In this document: positions 42,543 through 54,640 of the stretch, in pieces
Layout: each line of letters begins with the position of its first letter
Position numbering within the stretch: the first letter of the stretch is position 1
From: Gnetum montanum
Taxonomy: Eukaryota > Streptophyta > Gnetopsida > Gnetales > Gnetaceae
Direction: 5' to 3'
Length of the DNA stretch: 64,000 nucleotides
Assembly: GCA_015680685.1 (NCBI GenBank)
Contig: MNCI01003410.1
Location: 97,441-161,440, forward strand
The notes under the pieces: generated by a model
Told to the model about the DNA's origin: nothing
Database searches by the model: none
The model's input: the letters and a program-made list of their open reading frames with translations, nothing else
Program-made: the position numbers and the translations under genes

Positions 42543-43639
42543 ATTCCAAGCATTATTGGTAAATTTCTCTGCAAGATGCTTTAATTTCCAAGTATCCTTC
42601 TCTGGTGAACTGTCCCCTGGCCCAATTTAGTTCATCTCCTGCTGTGTCTTTGCGTTCACTGTGTCTATGTAAGCTTTAATTATGCTTTTTTTTTTCCTTC
42701 CTTTTGACCCGGGAGTTCTGGTTAAATCCCTGGAAAAAAGAGAAAAAAAGAAAAAGGAAAAAATGATTATTTCATAATTATGACATATAGATATGTCTCG
42801 ATGAATTCCCTTTTTGGGTTGCTTTGTTTTGCACTTTTTTGAAACTCTCATTGTCACACTTCAAACCTCTTTAATTTTGGACGGGGGAATCCTTGCATGG
42901 CAAATTTCATCATAAAAAGTTTGGTGCTTTGTTTTTTGTGTATGGTGAATTGGTGATGAATAAGATTCTTGGCCATTTCAATACGCCAATATCGTTAATG
43001 TCGATCTCAAACTATGTGTAACTTTCACTAAGAGTGGGTACGTTTGTACACTATACTGTTCCATCAGCAGAGGCAAATGACTATTTGCATTCTTATTTTT
43101 AATCGCTGTTTAAAAGTCATGATATATGTCAGGTCGACAGGTTTTAAGAATAGAAAAAACAATTTAAAATTCATTGATTTTTAAGGAGGGTTTTGATAAA
43201 AGTTATGTCGACTCAACTCAGCCCGGATTCTACAATTGCGATTGATAAAAAAGCACTGATTCTAGTTATTGTTCTCTACGTTGAACCGGGTAACTGAACT
43301 CTTGCATCACTCGCCGTTTTCACAAGGATTAGCCGAGATAGAACTCTTCCATTCAAAGTAGGCGAGATTAGAGTATTAGAAGTAGGAGCTTCGTCCTCAT
43401 CCTCTTCAAAGTTCTACTACTCCTAACTTGATTGATGTCAAGGTGCTTCAACAGAATGTTCCGTTGCTTGTGACAACGATGATTTATGGATCTTGTCATA
43501 GAGAATGATATATTCAGCCAACTTTTTGGCCTCAAATTCATTCAATTAGATGGGATTATCAGCATTGGATAGAAAAGGTGGCAACACATTAGTAATTTTG
43601 AAATCTACCATTTGCTTAAGGATCCAGTGTTGGTCCGCC
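42543..43639. other. Intergenic sequence before Element D
   Basis: No supported gene. The minus strand near 43500-43560 reads LNEFEAKKLAEYIILYDKIH, a protein-like stretch that could be a remnant of a transposon gag. Boundary with Element D at about 43640. Confidence 0.3.
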
Positions 43640-44870
43640 TTCCTCTTCATTTTCTTCATTTGATTCTGAACACTCCTCTTCATCTGCCAATTCTCATAAA
43701 AGTTGTCATCAAAATAATTGTGATGAAGGTGCTCAATGAGACAACAATGACCATCAAGGCCATTAAGAGCACAGAGGTGGCAAAAACCCTCATTGGTGTC
43801 ATCAACGCAATGATGATGATGAACCTTTATTGGCAACTCAAAGCATGCTCGACATTGCAAAGGCAGTAAAGATCCCAACCAGGCATGTGAAAGATAGTAG
43901 GATTAAGCGCTTAGACATTAATAATATCCCAAAATTTGAGGGGGGATACAACTTTGATCCGTAGACACATCTACAAGCTTTCCACAATGCCTGTGCCTTA
44001 CAGAACATTGAAAATGATTAGCAGAAACTTAAGCTTTTCCCCAGGATAGTCATCAAGGAAGTTGAAAGTTGGTATCAGTCCTTGGAGCTAAAATCCATCC
44101 ACCGATGGAGTACCATGTTAGAACTATTTAATGATGAATACAAGACGTATTGCAAGGTGTCTAACCTGAGAAGGCAAATCCAAGGCTAGAAACAAGGAAC
44201 ATATGAACCCTTGGATGCTACCATGGGTAGATATTATTCACTCTTACATCGATGCCCTAGTCATGGTTATTCTCAAAAAGAATAGCTCTACCACATCATA
44301 GATGGACTTAGAGTAGAAATTAGAAGAACTCTTAGGGTTTATGCCCAAGGGAGACTATTTCAATTAAGAGCTCATTAGATCCAAAGGCTTATAGAGCAAG
44401 TAGCAAAAGATGAAAGTGATTTGCAAAAGGGAAAACTGCAAAAGAGTATAATAGGGACCCTTCCATCAAAAAAAGGGAGGTTCGATTTTGTGACAAGGAG
44501 GAGTTACCACTCGATGCAATGGTGAATAGGAAAAGCTTGCCTATTCAAAAATCTATTTCTGACATTTCGGCAAAGGTTGATAAATTATGGGACTCTTTAG
44601 ATGAGAAGTTCCAAACTACTATGAAGATTGCTGGAGCATCCAAAGAATAGAATAGGGATCAGGAACGCAAGAGACAAAAAGAAGTTGAACATGCCTACCA
44701 AAGAGGTAAGGGCAAAGCTGCTACCATAGAAGAAGTTGTGGAAACCAACTCTAATGATGATCCTGGCTATGACATCTGTCAACACAAACATCCAAAAGGA
44801 TGTTGCCCTATGGTGTCACACTTACAAGAGTCTACGATGTATGCATTGAATCCTTGACTAGCATGTAGGC
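43640..44870 (+). pseudogene. gag: Element D gag (degenerate)
   Basis: Ser-rich start SSSFSSFDSEHSSSSANSH, then RIKRLDINNIPKFEGGYNFD, the capsid block KLKLFPRIVIKEVESWYQSL, RWSTMLELFNDEYKTY, LDATMGRYYSLLHRCPSHGY, RRTLRVYAQGRLFQLRAH, and a zinc knuckle CDICQHKHPKGCC near 44770-44815. Stops (mostly TAG) interrupt it about every hundred codons. Confidence 0.8.
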
Positions 44871-45479
44871 AAGCACCTAGACGATTGCCTTATCCCCAAG
44901 GCAATCCAAGGCAGTTCCACTAGCAACAATAAGCTTATTACTTAAGTGGACCTCCACCACAACCATATGAGCAATACCAATAATGGCACCAACCATAATT
45001 GTGGGGAATGCCACCACCAAGGCAGTAGTACCCTTACAAGCAACCAGATTCATACGGATACTATGTTTAACAACATGTTTCTCTAAGTTCTACAAGCCAC
45101 GCCTCATTTTAGCATCACTATTACCCCCCAAAGTACCAATGAACACATTCACCATTCACTTGGGGAGAAAACACATATCCATATCACCCTCCACATCCAT
45201 TTTCACACATCCTTCTACCCTCAACCCAATTACCTCCTCCTCCATCTATGCAAGAAGAAATTCCTCTATAGCCATAACAACGAAATGCTACGAGGGTTGC
45301 ACATTCACAACCAGCTTTTTCGTCAAGTGGTTTAGACAATCAATCTAGGAAACAACCTTTCTTCTGACCCAACAGTCCTACCAAACCCTCACAACCTAAT
45401 ACGACTGGGTGCCCTACATTCTTAACACCCTCATCTTTTACATCAAACACCTTTGAGTGCCCTTCAAACCAAACACCAC

Positions 45480-45731
45480 CATGGATCCGCACTATGATGT
45501 TAACTCATGTTGTTTGCGATTGGATCAAGGTTGGAAATATTCTCGTGAAAAGATACGACCTAAGAAGTCCACTCATTTACCTACAAATCATTGGACATGA
45601 GCCATGTAAGGCTCTTCTTGATTCTAGTTTCAATGTCAATCTCATCTCTCATGACATGTACATGGCCTAGAACCTACCACCTCTAAAGAAGAGCAACATT
45701 CTCTTAGAATTGGTAGACTAGTCAATCACTA
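45480..45731 (+). pseudogene. Element D protease start, truncated by Element B
   Basis: Corresponds to the first half of the protease: GHEPCKALLDSSFNVNLIS with D-S-S in place of D-S-G, then LPPLKKSNILLELVD followed by a stop. Cut at 45731, where Element B leader sequence begins. Confidence 0.6.
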
Positions 45732-45759
45732 TGTTCTACGTAGTGCACAAACAACTAAG

Positions 45760-45777
45760 TCCCCAGCAACAGCGCTA
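45760..45777 (-). promoter_or_regulatory. Extra tRNA-Asp primer site outside the Element B 3' LTR
   Basis: Plus-strand TCCCCAGCAACAGCGCTA is the reverse complement of a tRNA-Asp site, and is followed on the minus strand by ACTTAGTTGTTTGTGCACTA as in the true leader at 52046. Confidence 0.75.
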
Positions 45778-45778
45778 A

Positions 45779-46539
45779 TGATGAGTGGAGAGGTACCCCT
45801 ACACTCAGCCATACGAATACGAGCATCTCACACGCGATCCGGTCGAACTCCAATAACTAAGTGCTCATGCGCCTTAATGGAACACTCAAGGTTAATCAAT
45901 CGCTATATTCCCAAACTTGTATTTTCACGATTGTATGGTTAAGTAAGCTTGAGGTGTATGATTTTTATAGCTTTTATCCTTTTAATGTCTTATGCTAATA
46001 GGAGAAGGTAAGGAGAACTAAGTGACTAACTTTCATTAACTATTCACTAACTAAGTTCTAAGTGTTCCTAACACTAGTATCTGTTCCCACTTGCTACACA
46101 CATCTTGAACCAGTGCAATGAAATTGGGATTACCAAACGCTAATCATTACTGGGTTACCAAGTGCTACACACATGCTCGAAGCGGTTATACTGAGTGTAC
46201 TTAACTAGGAGAGTCAAGGGTTGAGAGAGATTAATTAACTAGGAAAGCATTTAAACATTCAAAAATAATTAATTACTATTTAGCTTAATCTATATGCTGC
46301 AAGGTTTATCATAAAGTTCATCTTTATTTCTGTACACAAATGTGTGCTCAGGTATAATTTGCTCGAATAAAGATCTGTTCACTCTATGACTCCTACTGCG
46401 GGCACACAAGAATTATTCTAACTCTGGAATGGTAAAACTGCAAGAGTTTAGCTAAGGGTCTAAGTCTAACCTCCTTGAACAAGGGAAGCCACCTCTTATT
46501 TATAGATAACAAGGGAGGACGCGATATTGTAGCTCATCA
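45779..46539 (-). repeat. Element B 3' LTR
   Basis: Minus-strand TGATGAGCTACAATATCGCG to CTCCACTCATCA. Only one GATATC-type unit remains (AATATCGCG), against two in the 5' LTR. Polypurine tract TCATGGGGATA (46540-46550) abuts it. Confidence 0.88.
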
Positions 46540-46621
46540 TATCCCCATGACTGAATGAAAACTCATCCTCAAGTTCCTTACAAAATATTGGGAAGGTATG
46601 GGATTATTGACTTGAATGAAA

Positions 46622-46993
46622 CTAATGGCGAATGCAGTGACACATGAACAAATCATCATTCCAGTACATGGAAATATTAGTGTTCATGACCACAAGAATG
46701 AATACTATACACATTTGACATCTAGCCTTATTTGGCAGCTGAGAGAGAAGAGAGAGAAAATAAGAAGATTTGTTGCTGCTGATGCCAAAATTGCACCTTC
46801 CGTTGTCCATCCATAACTGCGCCATCAATCTTGTTCCTTGCACAATTGTTCCAGCACCAGTCCATCCTAAGTATTTCTTCCAGATCCAGTCCATTGCTGT
46901 ATGATTACCGTCTGCACACACAACACAGTCACATATGAGCAAGGATAAGTAAATCATAATACAGTTGATACCTTGCCTCGGTGTATGGTCCAT
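46622..46993 (-). CDS. Short 3' ORF of Element B with signal-peptide-like head
   Basis: The best-preserved copy of a frame present in A, B and C just before the 3' LTR. 123 codons: MDHTPRQGINCIMIYLSLLI, CDCVVCADGNHTAMDWIWKK, YLGWTGAGTIVQGTRLMAQL, WMDNGRCNFGISSNKSSYFL, ending after KARCQMC plus a hydrophobic tail. Residues 9-28 are hydrophobic and end in CVVCA-DG, like a signal peptide with a cleavage site. Alternatively CAAG|GTATC (46971) and GTGTGCAG|AC (46912) bound a 60-bp, in-frame intron, and the mature protein would be MDHTPRQDGNHTAMD... The C copy keeps the DGNH-like part (DDNHATMDWIWRKHLEW). No family recognised. Confidence 0.45.
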   Translation of the reverse strand: MDHTPRQGINCIMIYLSLLICDCVVCADGNHTAMDWIWKKYLGWTGAGTIVQGTRLMAQLWMDNGRCNFGISSNKSSYFLSLLSQLPNKARCQMCIVFILVVMNTNISMYWNDDLFMCHCIRH

Positions 46994-48370
46994 TGGTTGG
47001 GTTGTGATATGGCTAATACAGATTCTACCTAAGGTGTAGGGGGTTAGGAGAAAATCGAAAAAATTGGACCAAGACCCCCATGACTAAGAGCAAACCTTTG
47101 ATAGCGATAGAATGGAAAAATATAAGGAATAAGAAAGATGAAAAAAAAGAAACAACAACAATGCCGATAAAATGGATGTCAGGGGTGGAAATGAACAAAA
47201 TAAATGTTTATTGCAGCAATGTTTGAGGGAAAGAAGTTAATTGATGCACCAAGTAAGAATGCCAGTGGGTCCTCCCCAAAGCAGGCTCATTCCCTTAATG
47301 CCTTGAAAAACTCACATTCAAAGAGTCCGTAGGCTCTGGAAATGTCATTTGGAAGCAAGAGTTAAAGTCTTAACCACAAGAATTTACCAAAAAGAAAACA
47401 ATACATCAACCAAAATATAGACTATTGATACAATCGGCAATGAGATGGAAAATGGAGAAAGAATGATGAGGAGAAGAAAATGAAATGGAGTCCTAAGAAC
47501 AAGGTCGTGTATAGCCCCTTATGTATTGATGGTTAATGTGACTTAGTAGATCTCAGTCAAAATCTAGCCTCAAACAATCCACATCCAGTGACTTCGCATT
47601 AATACACTTGACTAATCCATCCACTTGAAGTAGCAAGAATGCTTTTGCCAAAGAGTCACCACCATTCCAAAGAAATGAGAAAGGAAAAAGTAGGAAGCGA
47701 GAGAGGGCCTTAGTTAGAGGGAACATGTTTGTTTAGTTCCATAACCAGTGCTTGTAGCCCAGGTGATTATTTTGTCTAAGGGGTGTGCTTTGAATTCTCA
47801 CTATTTTTTTTGTGAGAACCACACCATGCAAAGACTTATTATTTTTATTAGCTCAGCTTTCTAATAATGGAGCAAGATCAGAATGGTAAAGAAAACCCAA
47901 GAAAAAAACATCTAAGCGCCCAAGAGAATAGCCAACACAAATTCATCAAATCCCCTTGAAGTCATACCCTTTTCAATCCTTGAGTCCTTAGTTTGAGAAA
48001 TGCCCAGTCACCAATTCGTTGATAGTTCTATTATTTAAGGAAAGGGACTGTACAGTTCCAAGCCAAGAGAGACCATAGAAATTTATGGATGCATGGATGA
48101 CGTGGACTCATTGCCTGTTATATCAAAAGAACCATACCTTAATATCCACATTATAACTCAAAGGTAAAAACCAAACATTAGCAATCAATAGGATACAGTT
48201 CATACCACCATCAGGAGCACTTATTATGTGACGAACCTAACAACACAAACAAAAACACAAAAAAATGAAAAAGTATGAACGATGTTGCAAAATAAAAACA
48301 AGAAAAGTTCAAGAAATTTGTAAAACAAAAATGTGTAAAACAAAAACTTAAAAAGGAACTGAGGGCCTCA
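46994..48370 (-). other. Element B non-coding 3' region
   Basis: Homologous, block for block, to 32250-33860 of Element A and 61950-63400 of Element C. No frame longer than chance apart from those called. Confidence 0.7.
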
Positions 48371-48375
48371 ATTGA

Positions 48376-48987
48376 TCAGCAGAGGTGGCCATCTCCCCCA
48401 TGACTGGGTTGGAAGGGGGAGATCTGAAATAATGAGCAGGGTTGTCCCTTCTCAAAGATATTATGTGCACTGGCCTTATTTGATGGAGAGGCGTTCAGAG
48501 GTTCAATCGCTTGTGGTTCTGAGGGCTTGGTTGGACTGTTGGTTTTGAAGAAAGGTCTTCTCTTCCTACAATTGTCAAAACCAGCAGCGGGTTGAAGATT
48601 CATAGCCCTTGTGACATTGCGTTGCTGTGGTTGAGTAGGGAGTTCCCCTTGCATTGCTGGAGCAAGTGGTAAAGGAGCTATTGGTGTGAGAGTTGTGGAT
48701 GGATTTGGAGGATGGTATGTCTGTGGGTTATCTCCCTTAGGAGAAGGAGTCCTATAATACTCCCGAGCTTGGTAGTACCGTTGTGGTGTCACGTGACCAA
48801 TAGAGTCACGTGGGGAGATTGGCTGCTACACGTAGTAGCCATATGGATCCGGTTGCCGGTAGGGGTATTATTGCCTTGGTGGTGGCATCCCCCATGACTA
48901 TGGGTATTACCATTGTTGATGTTGCTCAACAAGTTGTGGTGGAATTCCACTTGGATAATACATTGAGGGTTGGTGAAACTGCCTTGG
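48376..48987 (-). pseudogene. gag: Element B gag, 3' part
   Basis: Pro/Gln/Tyr-rich gag tail on the minus strand: QYPYRQPDPYGYYV-like sequence, then YYRTPSPKGDNPQTYHPPNP and QGELPTQPQQRNVTRAMNLQ, RKRRPFFKTNSPTKPS. The 138-codon frame 48792-48376 is open through the protease deletion junction to GDGHLC. Confidence 0.75.
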
Positions 48988-49961
48988 GTTACTGATGAGT
49001 GGCGAGGTACCCCTACACTCAACCATACAAAATGAGCGTAGCATGCGCGATCCGGTCGAACTTCGCAGACTAAGTGCCTACACGCCCCATGGAACACTTG
49101 GGGTTAATCATTCGTTGTCTTCCCAAACTTACTTGTAGTTGTCATAGTGTATGGTTAAGTAAGTCCGAGGTATATGATTTTTATAGTTTTTTTCTATTTT
49201 TCTCCTATGCTATTGAGGTGAAGGATTGAGAAATTAACTAACTCTAACTAATGAACTAAGTCTAAATTAACTAGCATCAGCATCCGTTCCCACTTACCGT
49301 ACACACCCTGAACTATGCAACCATAGCTACCAAATGCTAATTGTTACTAGGATCACCACGTGTAACGAACGTGCTCGAAGTGGTCGTACTGAGGCACTTA
49401 ACTAGCCTAAGCGTAATGAGCATCTGTTCCTTGACTAGCCGTACACATCCTTAGATGTTCATAATCAAGTCGTACTGATTTCGCATTCTAGGAGTTGAGG
49501 GTGAGAGAATCTAATTGCAATGAGCAGCTAATTCCTTGATTAGCCGTAGACATCCATAAATGCTCGTAATCAAGTCGTACTCATGCCGCGCTACTGCAGG
49601 GTAATAAATAATAGGTAAGAAATAACAAGTAATAAATCCTATTTCATGCACTGCAAGGTTTATCCACAAAGCTTGTCTTTATTGCCATACACTACTTGCG
49701 TTCAGGTACAATGTTGCTTGAATAAAGATCTGTTCACTTGGGGACTCCTACTACAGGCACATGGAAAATATTCTATCTCTGGAGTGATCAATCTGCCAGA
49801 GTTTCCCTACTTCTAGCCTAGGATGATGAATAAGGGGAGTGCCACCTCTTATTTCTAGATATGGTGGTAGACCTTGATATCGCGTACACGATATCGCATG
49901 GGATGCGATATTGCGGCGGCTACGATATCGCGACTCATGCAAATCACGTCTCATCAGTTAC
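48988..49961 (-). repeat. Solo LTR inside Element B gag, TSD GTTAC
   Basis: LTR 48993-49956 (964 bp) with perfect duplications GTTAC at 48988-48992 and 49957-49961. On the minus strand it has about four GATATC-type units before AGAAATAAG. A ~105-bp internal duplication (49412-49516 and 49517-49597, AATGAGCATCTGTTCCTTGA / AATGAGCAGCTAATTCCTTG) makes it longer than its relatives. Confidence 0.92.
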
Positions 49962-51920
49962 CTTGGGGATAAGGTAACCGTTGGGGTGCTTTCCGTTTAT
50001 TAAATCGTGAGTTGAGTGCATACACCCCAGACTCTTGTAGATGTGAGATTACTGGGCAACATCCCTTAGGATGGTTGTATTGGCATATCTCACATCCACC
50101 ATCATTGTTTGTATCTGAATCCACAACCTCTTCGGTGATGGCCATTTTACCCTTACGCTTGTTACGTGCATGGTCTACTTCTCTCTTTTTCTTTTTGTCA
50201 TGCTCACTACCTCACTCTCTAGACTCCTCTACAATTTTAAGGATAGTTTTAAATCTACTATCCAGGGAGTCCCACATCTAGTCTACCTTTGCCGATACTT
50301 CGGTTGTTAACTTTTGGAGTGAAAAAGTTTTCCTATTCACCATCTCTTCGAGTGGTAACTCTTCCTCCTCCTCACAGAATCTTACTCCCCTTTTTCAGAG
50401 GGAAGGATCTCGGTTGTACTCTTCTACACTTTCTCTCTTACGTAGCTCCCCTTCTTCCTTGGCTACTTGCTCTAGCAATCTATGAACTTGATGAGACCTA
50501 AGCTCTGATAATCTTCCTTGGGCATACATTCCAAGGGTTCTCCTTGTTTCATGCCTAATTCCATCTGCGAGATGGCGTAGTTGATCCCACTACAAATAAC
50601 CATGGCCCAGGCAACGATGTAATAGTGCATAATAACGGCCCATGGCAGCATCCAAGGGTTCATGATTTCCCTGCTTCCATCCTTGGATTTACTTTCGCAG
50701 GTTAGACACTTGGGAGTACGTTTGGTACTTATCATTAAACAGTTCTAGCATTGTACTCCACCTCCGAATGGATTCTAGTTCTAAGGACTGGTACCAACTT
50801 TCCACTTCTTTCACCAGTGTCCTTGGGAACAACTTTAGTTTTTGCCATTTGTTTTCTATGTTATGCAAGGCACATGCATCGTGGAATGCTTATAAATGAT
50901 TTTGAGGATCAGCGTTGTATCCCCCCTCAAATTGTGGGATGTTGTTCATGTCTAACCTCTTGATCCTACTATCTTTTTAGTGCCTTGTGGGAACTCTTAT
51001 GGCCTTCGTTATGTCTAGCATGCTTCTAGTTGCGAGTAGGGGTTCTTCGTGGTCATCTTGTTTATAGTGTCTGTGATGTCTATGCGATCCCTACTCTCCC
51101 TTCTTCCATGCCTTGATTCCTTAGAGTGCCCTCGTCCTCGTTCTTGACTGTTTTGTCAATGTTTTTCACTCTGTTTACCTTTATCCTCACGTTTGGTTTC
51201 CTTATGACTATAGCCGGATACCGAAGGAGAGGGTGAATGTAACGATGAAGATGAAGAAGAAGGAGAACCATTGTCATGATGGTGTTTTCTACCTTCTCTT
51301 CTGTGGTCTCGACCATGATCAGAACGTCCACCCTTATCATGTGTTTGTGTTCCTTCTTTGAACACTTCGTGTTTGTGGGTATCAGAACCAAGGTTGTGAA
51401 TCATGGAGTGTAGGTTCTGATACACCACCTCCTGACCATTGTTAGGAGGAGAAACATCATTTGGTGGGGAACTTGTTGAAGCAGGTTCACCACCCCCAAT
51501 TTCACTTAAGACATGTGGAGCGTTATGAGGCCATTTACCCTTTGAGGATGTATAGTGACTCTCCTGTCGCAAGTTCCTTTGATGTTGCGCTTATGTGGGA
51601 TGGTAGTCCCTTGTGTCATGATCGCATGCAACATATTCCACGTATAAAAATGACATGCCTATTCATGAGAGGGCACAAAGGAGCATGTTGGGGACTGATC
51701 GGTCTAGAGGCAACACTATGTTACCTTCCAAGTCTCTCCAACACAGTTGTTCATCTTGATGGAGAATAAAGGTAAAATCAGGTACATACTCATCGTGATG
51801 AGTATATACTACCCGAAACTATTGAGGAATTGGTGGATCTTGGTTAGGTGTGTTATGCCGTCGACTGTCTCTTGTGTTAGTCCTAGGCAGTGAAGTGCTC
51901 TTGTGCAAAGAAGAAGACAT
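49962..51920 (-). pseudogene. gag: Element B gag, 5' part
   Basis: Start ATG at 51920-51918 (MSSSLHKST). The frame contains SKGKWPHNAPHVLSEIGGGE, a His/Arg/Asp-rich linker (KHEVFKEGTQTHDKGGRSDH), the capsid domain (to about 50470, minus) with the KLKLFPRTLVKEVESWYQ block, and CEICQYNHPKGCCPVISHLQ near 50030-50090. Frameshifts near 51390 and several stops. Continues beyond the solo LTR at 48987. Confidence 0.8.
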
Positions 51921-52046
51921 TTTCGTCTTGTTCAGTGTGCAGTTTACCATTGTCTTATCTTTCCTTGATTAACCCTAAGGGTTTGTTCTAGAGTTCCAAT
52001 GATATAGATGATTTTCTATGTTCTACGTAGTGCACAAATAACTAAG

Positions 52047-52064
52047 TCCTCGACAACGGCGCCA
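52047..52064 (-). promoter_or_regulatory. Element B primer binding site (tRNA-Asp)
   Basis: Plus-strand TCCTCGACAACGGCGCCA; on the minus strand TGGCGCCGTTGTCGAGGA, two changes from the complement of plant tRNA-Asp including its CCA end. It lies one base from the LTR. Confidence 0.85.
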
Positions 52065-52065
52065 A

Positions 52066-52844
52066 TGATGAGTGGTGAGGTACCCCTACACTCAACCATA
52101 CGAATACAAGTGTCTCACGCATGATCTAGTTGAACTCCAAGGACTAACTGCTTATGTGCCTTAATGGAACACTCAAGGTTAATCAATCGATGTCTTCCCA
52201 AACTTACTTGTATTGTCATGGTTGTATGGTTAAGTAAGCTTGAGGTGTATGATTTTTATAGCTTTTATCCTTTTAATGTCTTATGCTAATAGGAGAAGGT
52301 AAGGAGAACTAAGTGACTAACTTTCATTAATTATTCACTAACTAAGTTCTAAGTGTTCTTAATACCAGTATCCATTCCCACTTTCCACACACATCCTAAA
52401 CCAGTGCAACGCTATTGGGATTACCAAACGCTAATCATTACTGGGTTACCAAGCACTACACACATGCTCGAAGTAGTCGTACTGAGTGTACTTAACTAGG
52501 AGAGTCAAGGGTTGAGAGAGGTTAATTAACTAGGAAAGCATTTAAACATTCAACAATAATTAATTACTATTTAGCTTGATCTGTATTTTGCAAGGTTTAT
52601 CATAAAGTTCATCTTTATTGCCATACACAAATGTATGCTCAGGTACAATTTGCTCGAATAAATATTCGTTCACTCTATGACTCCTACTGTGGGCACACAA
52701 GAATTATTCTAACTCTGAAATGATAAAACTGCAAGAGTTTAGCTAAGGGTCTAAGTCTAACCTCCTTGAACAAGGGAAGCCGCCTCTTATTTATAGATAA
52801 TGAGGGAGGACGTGATATCGCGTACGCGATATCGTAGCTCATCA
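52066..52844 (-). repeat. Element B 5' LTR
   Basis: Minus-strand TGATGAGCTACG to CACTCATCA. A perfect 20-bp palindrome GATATCGCGTACGCGATATC lies at 52814-52833, then TATAAATAAGAGG on the minus strand. Confidence 0.9.
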
Positions 52845-53300
52845 ACAGTGATAATGGGTGGAATTATGTGTAAAATATTTGGTCCATCCAAAGTACATAT
52901 ATTAAAGCATGCAATCAATGTGCACACGAAATAGATATTCAAAGATGTCTGTACGTAACAACCACAAAATAGGAGGGCACCCAGTGGTTGATAGCTAACT
53001 AAAAATGTAGCACATTATGCATGTAACCAACTAAGAACCTAATCCATGGATGAACTTGAGAAAGTTCATTACCAACTCTTTGATGATGATACCTATTGTG
53101 GAAAGTTGAAAATCCTTGATAACTTCAAGAAAGATCCCCTAGAGTTGAAAACTCTACCAATTGACATGGAGTATGCATTCTTAAACAATGGTAAGTTGAT
53201 CATAATTAATGCCAAACTTGGTCCTAAACACAAAAAAAAAGCTATTAAAGGCAGTTAATAGATGGTCAATAGCCTTTTCTTGTTCATATCTTAAGTTAAT
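52845..53300 (+). pseudogene. Element D protease-RT linker
   Basis: Resumes Element D at the sequence equal to about 6095 of Element 1 (GTAAAATATTTGGTCCATCC). A frame MDELEKVHYQLFDDDTYCGK, LKILDNFKKDPLELKTLPID, MEYAFLNNGKLIIINAKL leads toward RT, with breaks. Confidence 0.7.
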
Positions 53301-53369
53301 TGGAATCAATCCAAGGATATGCCAGCATCAGATTTACACCGACCCAAACATGAAGCCAAGAAGGTAGCT

Positions 53370-54640
53370 GCAAAGATAGCTAAACCTCAAATTGAAGCAA
53401 ATCATCAAAGAGAAAATAGAGCAACTTCTCAAGGTGGGGTTTATTTATCCCATCGCGGATACTAAGTGGGTTAGCCCACTTGTAATTATGCTAAAGAAAT
53501 GTGGCAAGTGGTAGGTCTGCATCAACTTCAAGCTATTAAAGATGGCAACATTGAAAGATTATTTTCCATTGCTAGTTGTGGACCAAGTATTGGACACTAT
53601 CTCTGGGCATTGTTATTATAGCTTCTTGGATTGTTATAATGGCTATAAAAAAATCCAAATTGCACCAAAAGATGAGGCCAAGATAGAATTCATGAGTCCC
53701 AAAGGAACTTTTGCATATTTCAAGATGCCATTCAGTCTATGCAATGCCCCTACAACATTTCAATATTTGGTCCTTAGCATCTTTCAATAGTAGATCAGTA
53801 GTAGTGTGAAAGTCTTCATGGATGACTTCTCCAACTATGGAGCTACATTTGAGCAAGCCTTGGACTGCCTTAAGCAAGTATTAAAAAGATATGTGGAAAT
53901 AAATCTATGGCTCAATTAGCAAAAGAATCATCTCATGGTACAAGAAGTCATTATGTTGGGGCACCAAATTTTACAAGAAGGGATTGAGGTAGACCTAGAG
54001 AAGATAAGGATCATCCAAGGAATAACATGCCAACTAACGATAGTTAAAGACATTTAATCATTACTTGGACATACTAGCTACTACCGGTGATTCATAGAGA
54101 ATTTCTCTAAGATCACAAAGTTGTTGGTCGAGCTAACAAAGAAAGATGCTTCATTCATCTGGACCAAGGAATGCAAACATGCATTCCAATAATTGAAGGA
54201 AAAACTTGTAGAAACTCTAATTCTATGGGTACCAAATTGGTCTAGACCGTTTTACATAATGACAGAAACATCTAATTATTCTTTGGGAGTGGTGCTTAAA
54301 TAGTTGGAGGATAAAAAATGTTCATATTACAACCACTGCACGAGTCGAAGCATTGTAGGTGCACAGCTAAATTACACCACCACAGAGAAAGAATTAATGG
54401 TAGTGGTGTATGCTCTTGAAAAATTCAAGCACTATGTGCTTGGTTATAAAGTATTTATGCACAAATACGACAATGTCATCTGCTTCCTAATGAACAAGCC
54501 AATGGTGAGACCCTGTATCATACAGTGACTCATGATCTTGTAGAATTTTGATCTCACAATGGTAGATCGAAAAAGGACCAAGAATGTGGTCACTAACCAC
54601 CTCTCTCAATTAAGATGGGATAATAAAGAGGAGAACCTAC
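53370..54640 (+). pseudogene. Element D reverse transcriptase and RNase H (degenerate)
   Basis: RT: KEKIEQLLKVGFIYPIADTK, WVSPLVIMLKK, DYFPLLVVDQVLDTISGH, YYSFLDCYNGYKKIQIAPKD, KGTFAYFKMPFSLCNAPTTF, VKVFMDDFSNYG (FMDD catalytic box). The second Asp-containing region reads FLDCY where relatives have FLDGY. RNase H: YIMTETSNYSLGVVLK, AQLNYTTTEKELMVVVYALE, FLMNKPMVRPCIIQ, VDRKRTKNVVTNHLSQL. Fewer stops than Element 1, so it is the better-preserved pol in the window. Confidence 0.87.

Larger units (their letters stand above)
45732..52844 (-). mobile_element. Element B: non-autonomous LTR retrotransposon, minus strand, inserted in Element D
   Basis: 5' LTR 52066-52844, primer site 52047-52064, gag, 3' region and 3' LTR 45779-46539, all minus. 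It lacks protease as well as pol: after SPSNKAS the frame jumps to the AHNIFEKG segment that in Element A lies ~890 bp farther on. Beyond its 3' LTR a second primer site (45760-45777) and ~28 bp of leader remain (45732-45759), so the structure is LTR-internal-LTR-leader. A solo LTR (48993-49956) splits its gag. Confidence 0.85.
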
